Assembly (NCBI RefSeq): GCF_019969845.1
Contig: NZ_JAHXYR010000008.1
Coordinates: 62,001 to 126,000 of the forward strand
Source: Sphingobacterium sp. GVS05A
GTDB taxonomy: Bacteria > Bacteroidota > Bacteroidia > Sphingobacteriales > Sphingobacteriaceae
Direction: 5' to 3'
DNA: 64,000 bases
The notes under the pieces are model-generated. The model worked only from the letters and a program-made list of their open reading frames with translations, was not told the origin of the DNA and searched no databases. Both the position numbers and the translations under genes were made by a program. Below are positions 25,207-34,138 of the stretch, piece after piece (position 1 is the first letter of the stretch; each line of letters begins with the position of its first letter).

Positions 25207-26259
25207 ATGTTTGATTTTGATAATACTGAACGTACCAATTTGGAAGAAATGGGGGAGTTTGGTTTAATTGACTATATAAGTAAAGCAGTAGAGCTGACCG
25301 AGAAATCTACCATTAAAGGAATTGGTGATGATGCAGCTGTATTGGATTTTGGAGGAAAGAAGACTTTAATTTCTACTGATTTGCTCCTCGAGGGAATTCA
25401 TTTTGATCTGCGATATGTTCCATTAAAACATTTGGGCTATAAAGCTGTACAGGTAAATTTGAGTGATATCTATGCCATGAATGGAATTGCTTCTCAAATT
25501 ACATTTTCTATTGGCCTATCTTCCAAATTTCCATTGGAGGCGGTGGAAGAGATCTATCAGGGAGCTTTGATTGCCTGTAAAAAGTATAATGTTGATCTGG
25601 TGGGCGGAGACACCTCGGCTTCAGCGCAAGGTCTCGTTATATCAGTAACAAGTATAGGCTATGCCGATGCTGAAAAGATCGTTTATCGTAACGGAGCAAA
25701 AGAAGGTGACCTATTGTGTGTATCGGGGGATTTAGGAGCAGCATACATGGGATTACAGCTATTGGAGAGAGAAAAGGATATTTATTTAGAAAATCCTAAT
25801 GTGCAGCCTGATTTAGAAGGTAAAGACTATATCGTGGAACGTCAGTTAAAACCAGAGGCACGAAAAGATATTGTTGAATTATTTGCAAAATTGGATATTA
25901 TACCTACGTCAATGATGGATATTTCAGATGGTTTGGCTTCCGAAGTACTTCATATTTGTCGCCAATCTGATAAAGGTTGTAGACTGTATGAGGAAAAAAT
26001 TCCATTGGATCAGATGACTTATGATACTGGACGTGAATTTGGTATTGACCCAACCGTTGCTGCTCTTAATGGTGGAGAGGACTATGAACTGCTGTTTACA
26101 ATAGCACAGTCAGATCACGATAAGATTAAGAATTTGCCTGATATCAGTATCATAGGCTATATGACAGCGGCTTCAGAAGGTTGTGAAATGATTTCGAAAT
26201 CTGGAAATCTGTATCCGATTACAGCGCAAGGCTGGAATGCTTTCAAGAAAAAGGATTAA
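25207..26259 (+). CDS. thiL: Thiamine-monophosphate kinase
   Basis: ThiL phosphorylates thiamine monophosphate to thiamine diphosphate using ATP. The 350-residue protein belongs to the PurM/HypE/ThiL fold. Recognisable parts are GIGDDAAVLDF near residue 40, the STDLLLEGIHFDL metal-binding motif, VQVNLSDIYAMNG, DLVGGDTSAS near residue 138, SGDLGAAYMGLQLL, and the C-terminal MDISDGLASEVLHIC and NGGEDYELLF blocks. It has no other thiamine genes next to it. A structured 60-nt segment lies about 30 bp before its ATG. Confidence 0.96.
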   Translation: MFDFDNTERTNLEEMGEFGLIDYISKAVELTEKSTIKGIGDDAAVLDFGGKKTLISTDLLLEGIHFDLRYVPLKHLGYKAVQVNLSDIYAMNGIASQITFSIGLSSKFPLEAVEEIYQGALIACKKYNVDLVGGDTSASAQGLVISVTSIGYADAEKIVYRNGAKEGDLLCVSGDLGAAYMGLQLLEREKDIYLENPNVQPDLEGKDYIVERQLKPEARKDIVELFAKLDIIPTSMMDISDGLASEVLHICRQSDKGCRLYEEKIPLDQMTYDTGREFGIDPTVAALNGGEDYELLFTIAQSDHDKIKNLPDISIIGYMTAASEGCEMISKSGNLYPITAQGWNAFKKKD

Positions 26260-26288
26260 AAAGAAGATATCTAAAAAAAAGAAACGAA

Positions 26289-26327
26289 TTTTCCACGAAT
26301 AAATATTGAAAAAGTTGATGTGGAATG
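26289..26327. promoter_or_regulatory. Pair of facing DnaA-box-like 9-mers between thiL and scpA
   Basis: TTTTCCACG at 26289 and, inverted, TGTGGAATG at 26319 differ from TTTTCCACA by one and two bases. They lie in the short convergent spacer, 9 to 8 kb from the putative origin edge and 3.5 kb before dnaA. Two weak matches can arise by chance in A/T-rich DNA. Confidence 0.3.
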
Positions 26328-26344
26328 TTTCGTTAAAGCAAGAT

Positions 26345-26382
26345 AAAAAAAGGCTGCCAAACTAATTTGGCAGCCTTTTTTT
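26345..26382. terminator. Bidirectional terminator between thiL and scpA
   Basis: A 10-bp perfect stem, AGGCTGCCAA at 26351-26360 with 26367-26376, is flanked by a run of A on the left and T on the right. It can end the thiL transcript and the convergent scpA transcript, whose stop is at 26381. Confidence 0.92.
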
Positions 26383-27169
26383 ATTGCTCTAATTCTTCTT
26401 CAAGCACTAAATCTTCTTGTTGTGGATCTCGCTCACCAACATTGAAATTATTGTATCCAAGACCTACTTCTATCTGCAGTAAACGCTGTTGGAGCATCTC
26501 TAGAATGGCCAAGAAATTATATACAAACTGAATCTTGTTTTCTGAGTTTTTCAATATCTCCTGAAAATCCAATTTCTTATTGATTTCAATAAGCTCAGCT
26601 ATCGCCTTTTTCTGTTGTTCGATAGTATAGGGATACTTTACAACAGTATGTGTTACTTCTACTGGTCTATTGCGAAATTGATACATCATTTGTTCATAGA
26701 TCATCATTAGTCCATAGAGATCAAAGCTGTCTAGGTTTTCACCTGTTGCATCTAATTGTAGTCGTTGTCGTATATCATATTGGATGTTGCCTCTACTAAA
26801 TAACTGGAGACGATTTTCTTCCATTACCTTTAAGCCTTCGCATACCTCTTTAAATTGCTTATAGAGGATAAGTTTCTGAACGAGGTCTTCTCTCAGATCT
26901 ATTTCGTTTTCGTTTTCATCCAGATCTGGTCTAGGTAGTAACATCTTCGCCTTAATACGCATCAATGTAGAGGCTACAAAAATAAATTCACTGGCCATCT
27001 CCATATTGAGTGCCTGCATTTGACTCACGTAAGACAAAAAATCATCGGTAATTTTCGAAATAGGGATATCATGAATGTTCAATTCATCCCGCTCGATAAA
27101 AAATAGTAATAAATCAAAAGGTCCCTCAAATTGGGGAAGCTTGATTTCGTAACCTTCTTCTACTTGCAT
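26381..27169 (-). CDS. scpA: Segregation and condensation protein A
   Basis: ScpA is the kleisin subunit that bridges SMC heads in the bacterial condensin. The 262-residue protein has the N-terminal kleisin motif QFEGPFDLLLFFIERDELNIHDIPI and the FIFVASTLMRIKAKMLLPR segment with the acidic DENENEIDLREDLVQKL that follows. The C-terminal winged-helix region ends in FLAILEMLQQRLLQI. No scpB or smc is seen in the window. Its presence 5 kb from the putative origin, with parS-like sites 12 kb away, fits the loading of condensin near the origin. Confidence 0.93.
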   Translation of the reverse strand: MQVEEGYEIKLPQFEGPFDLLLFFIERDELNIHDIPISKITDDFLSYVSQMQALNMEMASEFIFVASTLMRIKAKMLLPRPDLDENENEIDLREDLVQKLILYKQFKEVCEGLKVMEENRLQLFSRGNIQYDIRQRLQLDATGENLDSFDLYGLMMIYEQMMYQFRNRPVEVTHTVVKYPYTIEQQKKAIAELIEINKKLDFQEILKNSENKIQFVYNFLAILEMLQQRLLQIEVGLGYNNFNVGERDPQQEDLVLEEELEQ

Positions 27170-27330
27170 ATCTAATACAAATTTACATAATAAAATCTTT
27201 TGGAATTGTTCATATAGAAACTATTGGTGCTTTTATTTGTTGTAGTTCAATATGGAAATGCGATTTATTTTAAAGATTAAATAAAATTGTCGTTACTTTG
27301 TGTAAACATTTAATGTAAAATAGCAGTACT

Positions 27331-29259
27331 ATGCAATTTGAGGCTGGAGAACTATTAAGTAAAATAAACGATCCCTCTGATCTTAAAAAGCTAAAGGAAG
27401 ACCAATTAGAACAACTAAGCCAGGAATTACGTCAATTTATTATTGATCAAGTTTCGGTGAATGGTGGTCACTTTGCAGCAAGTTTGGGAGTCGTTGAATT
27501 AACCGTGGCGTTACACTATGTAATGAATACACCTTATGATCAATTGATCTGGGATGTAGGTCATCAGGCTTATGGTCATAAAATTTTGACTGGACGTCGT
27601 GAGATATTTCATACGAATCGCATAGAAAACGGAATTTCGGGTTTTCCCAACCGTTTTGAGTCCGAATACGACGCTTTTGGGGTAGGGCATTCTTCTACGT
27701 CAATTTCAGCGGCTTTAGGTATGGCTGTAGCTTCCCAAATAAAAGGAGAAAAAGATAGGCAGCATATTGCTGTTATTGGGGATGGAGCTTTGACTGGGGG
27801 TATGTCATTTGAAGCATTGAACCATGCAGGTATTTCTAAATCTAACCTATTGGTGATTTTGAATGACAATTGTATGTCCATAGATCCCAATGTTGGCGCG
27901 CTGAAAGAATATTTAACAAGTATTACTACATCAAAACGATATAATAGATTTCGGGATGATATAGCTGCTGTGTTGACTAAAATTTCTGAAGTGGGTCCAA
28001 ATGCTCTTGGTATTGTTAAAAAACTAGAGAAAAGCATCAAAGGTACCCTATTGAAGAATGCGAATCTTTTTGAGTCATTGAACTTTAGATATTTTGGTCC
28101 AGTTGATGGACATGATGTAAAGAAGTTAGCCAAGACGCTTGAAGATCTTAAACATATACCCGGTCCTAAATTGCTACATGTTGTAACAATGAAAGGAAAG
28201 GGATTTGCGCTTGCTGAAAAGGATCAGACGAAGTGGCATGCGCCAGGCTTATTTGATAAAATTACTGGGGAGATAAAGAAATCTTCAAGTGAAAAACCTG
28301 TTGCACCAAAATACCAGGATGTTTTTGGACATACTATGGTGGAACTTGCTGAAGCAAATGAAAAAATTGTTGGTATCACGCCAGCAATGCCTTCTGGCTC
28401 CTCGATGAATATCATGATGAAAGCAATGCCTGAAAGAGCATTTGATGTTGGTATTGCCGAACAACATGCTGTTACCTTTAGTGCTGGCTTAGCGACTCAG
28501 GGCTTATTACCCTTTTGCAATATTTATTCATCGTTTATGCAACGTGCCTATGATCAGGTTGTTCATGACGTCGCCCTACAAAATTTGAATGTTGTGTTTT
28601 GCTTAGATCGTGCTGGCGTAGTGGGAGCAGATGGTGCAACACATCATGGAGCTTATGATATTGCATTTATGCGTTGTGTTCCGAATATGACCGTTTCCGC
28701 TCCAATGAATGAAGAGGAGCTTAGAAACTTGATGTATACAGCACAGTTACCTAATAAAGGACCTTTCGTCATTCGCTATCCGAGAGGAAATGGGGTGATG
28801 CCAGATTGGCGTCGTCCATTTACGGAAATAGAAATAGGGAAAGGACGGGTGATTACCGAAGGGGAGGAACTCGCTATCTTAAGTTTCGGTGCTATTGGAA
28901 ATGAAGCCGTCAAAGCCGTACAGCAATTGAATGAATTGGGAATACATCCTGCGCATTATGATCTGCGATTTGCGAAGCCTTTGGATGAAGCTTTATTGCA
29001 TCAAGTATTTAAAAAATTCAGGAAGATAATCACCGTTGAAGATGGATGTCTGCAGGGGGGCATAGGTTCCGCTGTATTAGAATTTATGGCCGACCATGGT
29101 TACAATAGTCAGATTGTACGATTAGGTATTCCTGACCGAATTGTAGAACATGCTGAACAGAATGCCCAATGGCGAAATTCTCATTACGATGCTGCTGCAA
29201 TTGTGGAAGAGGGAAAAAAAATGTGTGATGGAAAATTTACCCATACAATGGTTGGATAG
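27331..29259 (+). CDS. dxs: 1-deoxy-D-xylulose-5-phosphate synthase
   Basis: Dxs condenses pyruvate with glyceraldehyde-3-phosphate to DXP, the first step of the MEP isoprenoid pathway, and also feeds thiamine synthesis. The 642-residue protein has the thiamine-diphosphate domains in order: GGHFAASLGVVELTVALHYV with the catalytic His, WDVGHQAYGHKILTGR, the GDGALTGGMSFEALNHAG ThDP/Mg motif near residue 150, and the transketolase pyrimidine domain with GIAEQHAVTFSAGLA and DRAGVVGADGATHHG. The upstream region has a TTACTTTG box near a possible promoter. A strong terminator follows. Confidence 0.97.
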   Translation: MQFEAGELLSKINDPSDLKKLKEDQLEQLSQELRQFIIDQVSVNGGHFAASLGVVELTVALHYVMNTPYDQLIWDVGHQAYGHKILTGRREIFHTNRIENGISGFPNRFESEYDAFGVGHSSTSISAALGMAVASQIKGEKDRQHIAVIGDGALTGGMSFEALNHAGISKSNLLVILNDNCMSIDPNVGALKEYLTSITTSKRYNRFRDDIAAVLTKISEVGPNALGIVKKLEKSIKGTLLKNANLFESLNFRYFGPVDGHDVKKLAKTLEDLKHIPGPKLLHVVTMKGKGFALAEKDQTKWHAPGLFDKITGEIKKSSSEKPVAPKYQDVFGHTMVELAEANEKIVGITPAMPSGSSMNIMMKAMPERAFDVGIAEQHAVTFSAGLATQGLLPFCNIYSSFMQRAYDQVVHDVALQNLNVVFCLDRAGVVGADGATHHGAYDIAFMRCVPNMTVSAPMNEEELRNLMYTAQLPNKGPFVIRYPRGNGVMPDWRRPFTEIEIGKGRVITEGEELAILSFGAIGNEAVKAVQQLNELGIHPAHYDLRFAKPLDEALLHQVFKKFRKIITVEDGCLQGGIGSAVLEFMADHGYNSQIVRLGIPDRIVEHAEQNAQWRNSHYDAAAIVEEGKKMCDGKFTHTMVG

Positions 29260-29283
29260 ATCCAGCCACTTATAATTTACCAT

Positions 29284-29319
29284 AAAAAGGAAATCCTCTA
29301 AGGGGATTTCCTTTTTTTT
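29284..29319 (+). terminator. dxs terminator
   Basis: GGAAATCC at 29289-29296 pairs with GGATTTCC at 29304-29311 with A/T extensions, followed by eight T. It starts 25 bp after the dxs stop. Confidence 0.88.
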
Positions 29320-29808
29320 GAGAAAGTTTTTTTTGGAGTTTTCCTTTCTGTCATGTTACAAAAACGATTGTTCAATGACCTGTAATCATTATACTTTTTT
29401 ATTTTACAAGAGCTTCAGAATAGAGTAGAAAGATGTTGAGTAATGTTGTTAAGTAGAGTTTAAATTCTTATAAATTTAATATTAAAAATATATGAACTAA
29501 AGGTTGTATTTCGCTTTTATTTTGGTTAATTTAGTTCTATACCTTTAAGACTGAGCTGTAGTATGTTTACTACTTTTTTTGTTCTTTTTTTTGAAATAAA
29601 TTTGGAATGTTAATAATTATTTTTAGAGATCAATTTTAGCGCGAGTTTTCCACAATTTTACAAGGTAATTTACTGATATATAGAGTTTTATTAATTATTT
29701 TATATTTTAGTTTTTTAGCTGATTTTTTTTTGTCATCTTCGTTCTCAGAGAAAGTTATCAACATATTTTTTGTCGCGTATTGTAAATCAACTTATTAACA
29801 ATTTTAGA
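29320..29808 (+). promoter_or_regulatory. dnaA upstream region with DnaA-box-like sites
   Basis: This 490-bp A/T-rich spacer has no reading frame of note. It holds an exact TTTTCCACA at 29646-29654 and TTATCAACA, one mismatch from TTATCCACA, at 29755-29763, 46 bp before the dnaA ATG. They could serve DnaA autoregulation. Two copies are few for an origin, and the stronger cluster is at 20.7-21.0 kb. I see nothing else identifiable here apart from T-rich runs. Confidence 0.55.
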
Positions 29809-31233
29809 ATGGAAAAAACGTATTCAAGTGTCTGGAATAATTGTCTTTCGATTATCAAAGATAATATCCCAGCACAAAGTTTCAAGACCTGGTTTGAACC
29901 TGTGAAAGCAGTCCGTTTGGAGGGTGACGTTTTGACTATTCAAGTACCTAGCTTATTTTTTTACGAGTGGTTGGAAGAACACTATGTGGGTATTCTTCGC
30001 AAGACCGTAAAGAAGTTTCTAGGAGAACAAGGTAGATTGGAATACAATATTGTAGTTGAGAAGTCATCGGCTTCTCATCCCTATACGACTAATCTTCCAT
30101 CGAATGGCAATGGGGCAGAGGGTAAGAGACAATCTATTCCTGTGCCGGTATCTTTGAATAGAGATATCAAAAATCCATTTGTTATTCCTGGATTAAAGAA
30201 ATTGCAGGTTGACCCGCAATTGAATCAAAACTACACATTTGAGAATTTTATTGAAGGTGAATGTAACCGTCTTGCTCGTTCTGCAGGCTACGCTGTAGCA
30301 AACAAACCGGGAGGTACTTCATTCAACCCTTTAATGATCTATGGTGATGTAGGTTTGGGAAAGACACACCTTGCCCAAGCTATCGGTAATGAAATCAAAA
30401 GAAATCTTCCCGATAAGTTGGTCATTTATGTGTCCTGTGAAAAATTCTGTCAGCAGTTTGTGGATTCATTGAAAAATAACACAATCAATGACTTCGTTAA
30501 TTTCTATCAGGCAATGGACGTAATCATCATGGATGATGTACACAATTTTGCTGGTAAAGAGAAAACACAGGATATTTTCTTCCATATATTCAATCATTTG
30601 CATCAATCTGGAAAACAAATCATTCTGACTTCTGACAAAGCACCTAAAGATCTAGCTGGTTTAGAAGAACGTTTGCTTAGTCGTTTCAAGTGGGGATTAT
30701 CTGCAGATATTCAAATTCCGGATCTTGAAACAAGAATGGCGATTTTGAAGAAGAAGATGTATTCTGACGGCATTGAATTACCTGAAAATGTCGTGGAATA
30801 TGTAGCAACACAAATCGATAACAGTGTTCGTGAATTAGAGGGAGCAATGGTTTCTCTATTGGCTCAATCTACATTGAACAAAAAGGAAATTGATTTGGGG
30901 TTGGCGAAATCGATGTTGAAGAATTTTGTGAAGAATACACATAAGGAAATTTCAATGGATTTTATTCAAAAATTAGTTTGCGAATACTTTGAGGTTCCTG
31001 TGGATATGGTAAAGTCAAAGGTCAGAAAACGTGAAATCGTGCAGGCCAGGCAAATTTCGATGTATTTAGCAAAAAGCCACACAAAATCTTCGCTCAAATC
31101 GATTGGCGCATTCTTCGGAGGAAGAGATCATTCAACTGTCATCTATGCATGTCAAACCGTTGAGGATTTAATTGAAACTGACAAGAAATTTAAAACTTAT
31201 GTCAGCGACATTATGAAGAAATTGAAATCTTAA
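29809..31233 (+). CDS. dnaA: Chromosomal replication initiator protein DnaA
   Basis: DnaA binds DnaA boxes and opens oriC. I place the start at the ATG 29809 (MEKTYSSVWNNCLSIIKDN), giving 474 residues; the upstream TTG frame has no family support. Domain I ends with QSFKTWFEPVKAV. Domain III has Walker A GDVGLGKTHLAQAIGNE near residue 193, Walker B VIIMDDVHNF, and the sensor segment ILTSDKAPKDLAGLEERLLSRF. Domain IV, the DNA-binding part, carries GGRDHSTVIYACQTVE. dnaN is not adjacent; it begins 6 kb further on. Confidence 0.98.
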   Translation: MEKTYSSVWNNCLSIIKDNIPAQSFKTWFEPVKAVRLEGDVLTIQVPSLFFYEWLEEHYVGILRKTVKKFLGEQGRLEYNIVVEKSSASHPYTTNLPSNGNGAEGKRQSIPVPVSLNRDIKNPFVIPGLKKLQVDPQLNQNYTFENFIEGECNRLARSAGYAVANKPGGTSFNPLMIYGDVGLGKTHLAQAIGNEIKRNLPDKLVIYVSCEKFCQQFVDSLKNNTINDFVNFYQAMDVIIMDDVHNFAGKEKTQDIFFHIFNHLHQSGKQIILTSDKAPKDLAGLEERLLSRFKWGLSADIQIPDLETRMAILKKKMYSDGIELPENVVEYVATQIDNSVRELEGAMVSLLAQSTLNKKEIDLGLAKSMLKNFVKNTHKEISMDFIQKLVCEYFEVPVDMVKSKVRKREIVQARQISMYLAKSHTKSSLKSIGAFFGGRDHSTVIYACQTVEDLIETDKKFKTYVSDIMKKLKS

Positions 31234-31257
31234 TGTAGCTTGATATCGAATTAAAGT

Positions 31258-31290
31258 AAAAAAGGCTGTCTATCTAGACAGCCTTTTTTT
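31258..31290 (+). terminator. dnaA terminator
   Basis: GGCTGTCTA at 31264-31272 is inverted at 31275-31283, with an A-run before and seven T after. It lies 25 bp past the dnaA stop. Confidence 0.92.
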
Positions 31291-31312
31291 GTACTCATAT
31301 ATGGTGAAGTAA

Positions 31313-31351
31313 TAAAAAAACCTCTGAATATGCCTAAGCATATCCAGAGGT
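31313..31351 (-). terminator. Terminator of the small secreted protein gene at 31384
   Basis: CCTCTGAATATGC at 31321-31333 pairs, with one mismatch, with 31338-31350; an A-run at 31314-31320 gives a U-tract on the minus strand. It lies 33 bp beyond the minus-strand stop. Confidence 0.85.
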
Positions 31352-31383
31352 TTAATACATTCTTCTTAAATTTAATAGAATGA

Positions 31384-31791
31384 TTATTGTTGTTGATTGC
31401 TGTTTTCGTTGTTATTTTCCTTTTGTTCTGTTGGTGCCGGAGTGGAAGGAATATTTACTGCAGGTCGCTCCTCAATGTATTTTTTAAAGGCCACTTTCTG
31501 CTCATCGGTCAATAGTAGAGCGATCTTGCTATCTGATTCACCTTGAAGCTTCGTAATACTCTCTTTTTTTACATCAGCTGTTGTTGTAGTATCTTGGATA
31601 ACAGCTGCTATCGCTTTTTCTTGATCCAATACAATTGGTGATACAGCTGTTTTTTGTTCATCATTCAGTGTAAGCTTTGTTACCAATTCAGTCACAACTT
31701 TAGTTGCATTTTCTTCTGGGCTGGTTTGCTGTGCAAATATTAGGCTCATCGCTAGGAAAAAACCTATACCGGTTAAAAATAACTTTTTCAT
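31384..31791 (-). CDS. Small secreted protein, first of three related genes
   Basis: A 135-residue protein with a signal peptide (MKKLFLTGIGFFLAMSLIFAQQ). The mature part has the pattern ELVTKLTLNDEQKTAVSPIVLDQ, then helices and LLLTDEQKVAFKKYIEERP, and a Gln/Asn-rich tail. The two L-T-x-x-Q/E-Q-K blocks are reminiscent of Spy/CpxP-like LTxxQ proteins. It is about half identical by eye to the next gene (31862-32248), which indicates tandem duplication. A role in envelope protection is possible, but nothing here proves it. Confidence 0.75.
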   Translation of the reverse strand: MKKLFLTGIGFFLAMSLIFAQQTSPEENATKVVTELVTKLTLNDEQKTAVSPIVLDQEKAIAAVIQDTTTTADVKKESITKLQGESDSKIALLLTDEQKVAFKKYIEERPAVNIPSTPAPTEQKENNNENSNQQQ

Positions 31792-31861
31792 GATGTTTAA
31801 TTTTAAATGAAATTATTCAATGAATTTATTAACGTCTGTTTTTAATGATTCCAATAAACTG

Positions 31862-32248
31862 TTAATTAGCACTGGATTCTGTTTTAGAAGGTTCAGTAGG
31901 TGTAGGGACAGCTTTTGCTGGCCGTTCGGCAATTACCTTCTGATAAATAGTTTTTTGATCTTCTGTCAGTAATTGACTCACCTTGCTGTCTACTTCTGTT
32001 TGAAGTTTATTTAGGGTTTCGCCTTTCGCAGCAGCAGTGGAAGAGCTGTCTTTTAGAATCGTTTCTTCTGCTTTTGCTTGATCCAATAGAATGGAGGATA
32101 CAGCAGTTTTCTGTTCATCATTCAGATTCAGCTTTTGTACCAGTTCGGTAGTAGCTTTTGCAGCGGTTTCCTCAGGTGTAGCCTGTTGAGCAAATGTTAG
32201 GCTAAGTGCCAAACACAATCCTATACCTGTTAAAATTAGCTTTTTCAT
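31862..32248 (-). CDS. Small secreted protein, paralogue of the gene at 31384
   Basis: I use the ATG at 32248 (MKKLILTGIGLCLALSLTFAQQ), which aligns with the paralogue's start; the longer upstream frame adds no signal-peptide logic. The 128-residue product keeps the ELVQKLNLNDEQKTAVSSILLDQ and LLTEDQKTIYQKVIAERPA blocks of its neighbour. The tail is Pro/Ser/Thr-rich. The spacer between the two genes is 70 bp, so they may be one transcript. The amino-acid similarity of signal peptide and mature part shows a fairly recent duplication. Function unknown. Confidence 0.75.
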   Translation of the reverse strand: MKKLILTGIGLCLALSLTFAQQATPEETAAKATTELVQKLNLNDEQKTAVSSILLDQAKAEETILKDSSSTAAAKGETLNKLQTEVDSKVSQLLTEDQKTIYQKVIAERPAKAVPTPTEPSKTESSAN

Positions 32249-32638
32249 ATCTATTGTATTTAAAAAGTTACAACTATGATGTCTTGATATAAAAACTAAT
32301 AAAGCTGATTTATATTGTATCAAGCATGTTACTTTAACAAAGTTTTAACGCTACATGTTTGTGTATCTTATTTATTATCAGCTGTGTATGTGTTTTTAGG
32401 AGCAAGATATAATAGATAATGATTGTTTTGTTTTAAATAAAGCGCGGAGAATCGCTTTTGGTATAGAAGAAAGAATATGCTTGCTTGGAAGAATAAATGG
32501 CCTTAAAAGACCTAATAATGGTATTATAAGGCTTTATAGGTCTAATATGCTATAGAAAGGTACACTCTCTACTATTTTGGCTAGCCATAGGTTAATTCAT
32601 AAAAAAGGTCGATAAATAATCGACCTTTTCCATTAAAA
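32249..32638. other. 390-bp spacer with hairpins, no gene
   Basis: I see no gene in it. A terminator for the third secreted-protein gene is at 32601-32629. Around 32500-32543 there are nested inverted pieces, AGACCTA at 32508 with TAGGTCT at 32537, and GCCTTA at 32500 with TAAGGC at 32527. The rest is A/T-rich and probably holds the promoter of the minus-strand gene that starts at 32248. Confidence 0.5.
32601..32629 (-). terminator. Terminator of the secreted protein gene at 32639
   Basis: AAAAGGTCGAT at 32603-32613 is perfectly inverted at 32619-32629 around AAATA, with a further A-run on the left. It begins 10 bp beyond the minus-strand stop. Confidence 0.88.
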
Positions 32639-33007
32639 TTAGTTTTCAGAACGTTTTTTCATTCTATCCTTCATTTTTTCTTGCTGTTCATCGAATAGTT
32701 TTACTTGATCCGGAGTGAGCCATGATTTTATTTTAGTTGCCTGAGCTTCTTGGAGCTGTTTATACTTTTCCATATTGGCTTTGCGGTCTCCGCCATCACT
32801 TTTTATTGCCGCTCGCTGTTGGGCTTGGCCTAATGTAAGATTATAAATGGAATCTTTTTGCACTTGATTAAGTGTAAGTAGTTTGTCTAGATGTTCCACA
32901 CGCATCTTCGCTTGATCTTCGGGACTCCGTTGTTGACGTTGCTGGGCAAAAGCTACTGTTGTTACCAAAAGTAGGCCGCTTATTACCATTAAAGTTTTCT
33001 TTTTCAT
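32639..33007 (-). CDS. Small secreted Spy/CpxP-like protein
   Basis: The start at ATG 33007 gives MKKKTLMVISGLLLVTTVAF as signal peptide and a 122-residue product. The mature protein is charged and probably all-helical: SPEDQAKMRVEHLDKLLTLNQ, then VQKDSIYNLTLGQAQQ and a second repeat SWLTPDQVKLFDEQQEK. The two L-T-x-x-Q blocks fit the Spy/CpxP-like LTxxQ family, which act as periplasmic chaperones or stress sensors. It shares the general plan of the two genes downstream but is clearly more distant from them. It lies 82 bp after lpxK on the same strand. Confidence 0.8.
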   Translation of the reverse strand: MKKKTLMVISGLLLVTTVAFAQQRQQRSPEDQAKMRVEHLDKLLTLNQVQKDSIYNLTLGQAQQRAAIKSDGGDRKANMEKYKQLQEAQATKIKSWLTPDQVKLFDEQQEKMKDRMKKRSEN

Positions 33008-33088
33008 CGCTTTATATTTTAAGTTTACTTTCCTTTTGAATATAAATTTGACGAAAAAGTTTACTAAAATATTAGCCCTTAACAAAAT

Positions 33089-34138
33089 TTAAGGTTGATT
33101 AACACTTAATGCGACTGTATCACTTATAATATTACAAAATTGATCTCTTTGTACTGGATCATTAAATTTAAGTCCTATCGGTAAATAGACGAGTTCTATA
33201 GTATCGAAACGATCTTTATATGGTTTTAGCCGTTGATAATCTTTTTCAGTGGTTAATACTATTTTATTGCTACTATTTAGAGATTGGAATGCTTTTATGA
33301 TTTGGTCAATATCGGAGTCGTTAAATGTATGGTGATCTCCAAAAGAGATATGATTGACAGCGTTTGCTTTTTTCTTGACATGATCTAGTAATGGCTGTGG
33401 TCTGGCTATACCAGTCACTAATATGATATCCTTATCTTCGATATCAATCGATCTCCCATCGCTATTAACAGGTTCAAAATAGTCTATATGGCTAAATGCG
33501 ATCAAGGCCTCGCTGTTATAACGACGGAGCTTTTCTTCTATACGTATCTTTTCCTCACTGGAAATATTAGGCGGACATTTTGTAATGACTATGATTTGCG
33601 CTCGTTTAGATTCAGTGAGTAGGTCTCTGAAATTTCCAGCAGGAAATACAAACATAGGTTGCGAAAAGGATCGGAAATCAAATAAAAGAATATTAAATAA
33701 AGGAGATAATTTTCGATGTTGATAGGCATCATCCAAGATAATAAGCTGATGATCTGTCTCAAGATTTTCTATTCCAGTACAACGATCTTCACATACCGCT
33801 ACTGTGATATTTGGAAGCTTGTTTTTGAATTGCAATGGCTCATCGCCTACTTCTGTTGCTAAAGAATCTGTTTGCACAGTCCGGAATCCTTTTGTTTTTC
33901 GACCATAACCTCTGCTGAGGATAGCTACCTTGTAGTTACTACTAAGATAGGAGACAACAAATTCGGTCATGGGACTCTTACCGGTACCACCAACTGCTAA
34001 ATTGCCAATAACGATGGTCGGAATCTGGAAAGATCGAGCTGGTAGCACATGGAAATCATATAGTCGATTTCTTAACCATACGATTAATCCAAAAATAATG
34101 GAAAGGGGAAGAAGGAGATATCGTAGGAAAGTCCACAT
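33089..34138 (-). CDS. lpxK: Tetraacyldisaccharide 4'-kinase
   Basis: LpxK phosphorylates the 4' position of the lipid A precursor at the inner membrane. The 349-residue protein has an N-terminal hydrophobic helix (about residues 5-22), then the P-loop IVIGNLAVGGTGKSPMTEFV near residue 45, AILSRGYGRKTKGF and the DDAYQHRKL motif, matching the family (DDGFQHR in proteobacteria, with A-Y instead of G-F here). Its start overlaps the gldH stop by one base (34138), so the two are translationally coupled. It implies a lipid A-based outer membrane. Confidence 0.95.
   Translation of the reverse strand: MWTFLRYLLLPLSIIFGLIVWLRNRLYDFHVLPARSFQIPTIVIGNLAVGGTGKSPMTEFVVSYLSSNYKVAILSRGYGRKTKGFRTVQTDSLATEVGDEPLQFKNKLPNITVAVCEDRCTGIENLETDHQLIILDDAYQHRKLSPLFNILLFDFRSFSQPMFVFPAGNFRDLLTESKRAQIIVITKCPPNISSEEKIRIEEKLRRYNSEALIAFSHIDYFEPVNSDGRSIDIEDKDIILVTGIARPQPLLDHVKKKANAVNHISFGDHHTFNDSDIDQIIKAFQSLNSSNKIVLTTEKDYQRLKPYKDRFDTIELVYLPIGLKFNDPVQRDQFCNIISDTVALSVNQP

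Noticed and set aside
29320..29808. dnaA upstream region as the origin
   Set aside because: It has only two box-like sites, against about eight with a skew change at 20.7-21.0 kb. It remains a second choice.
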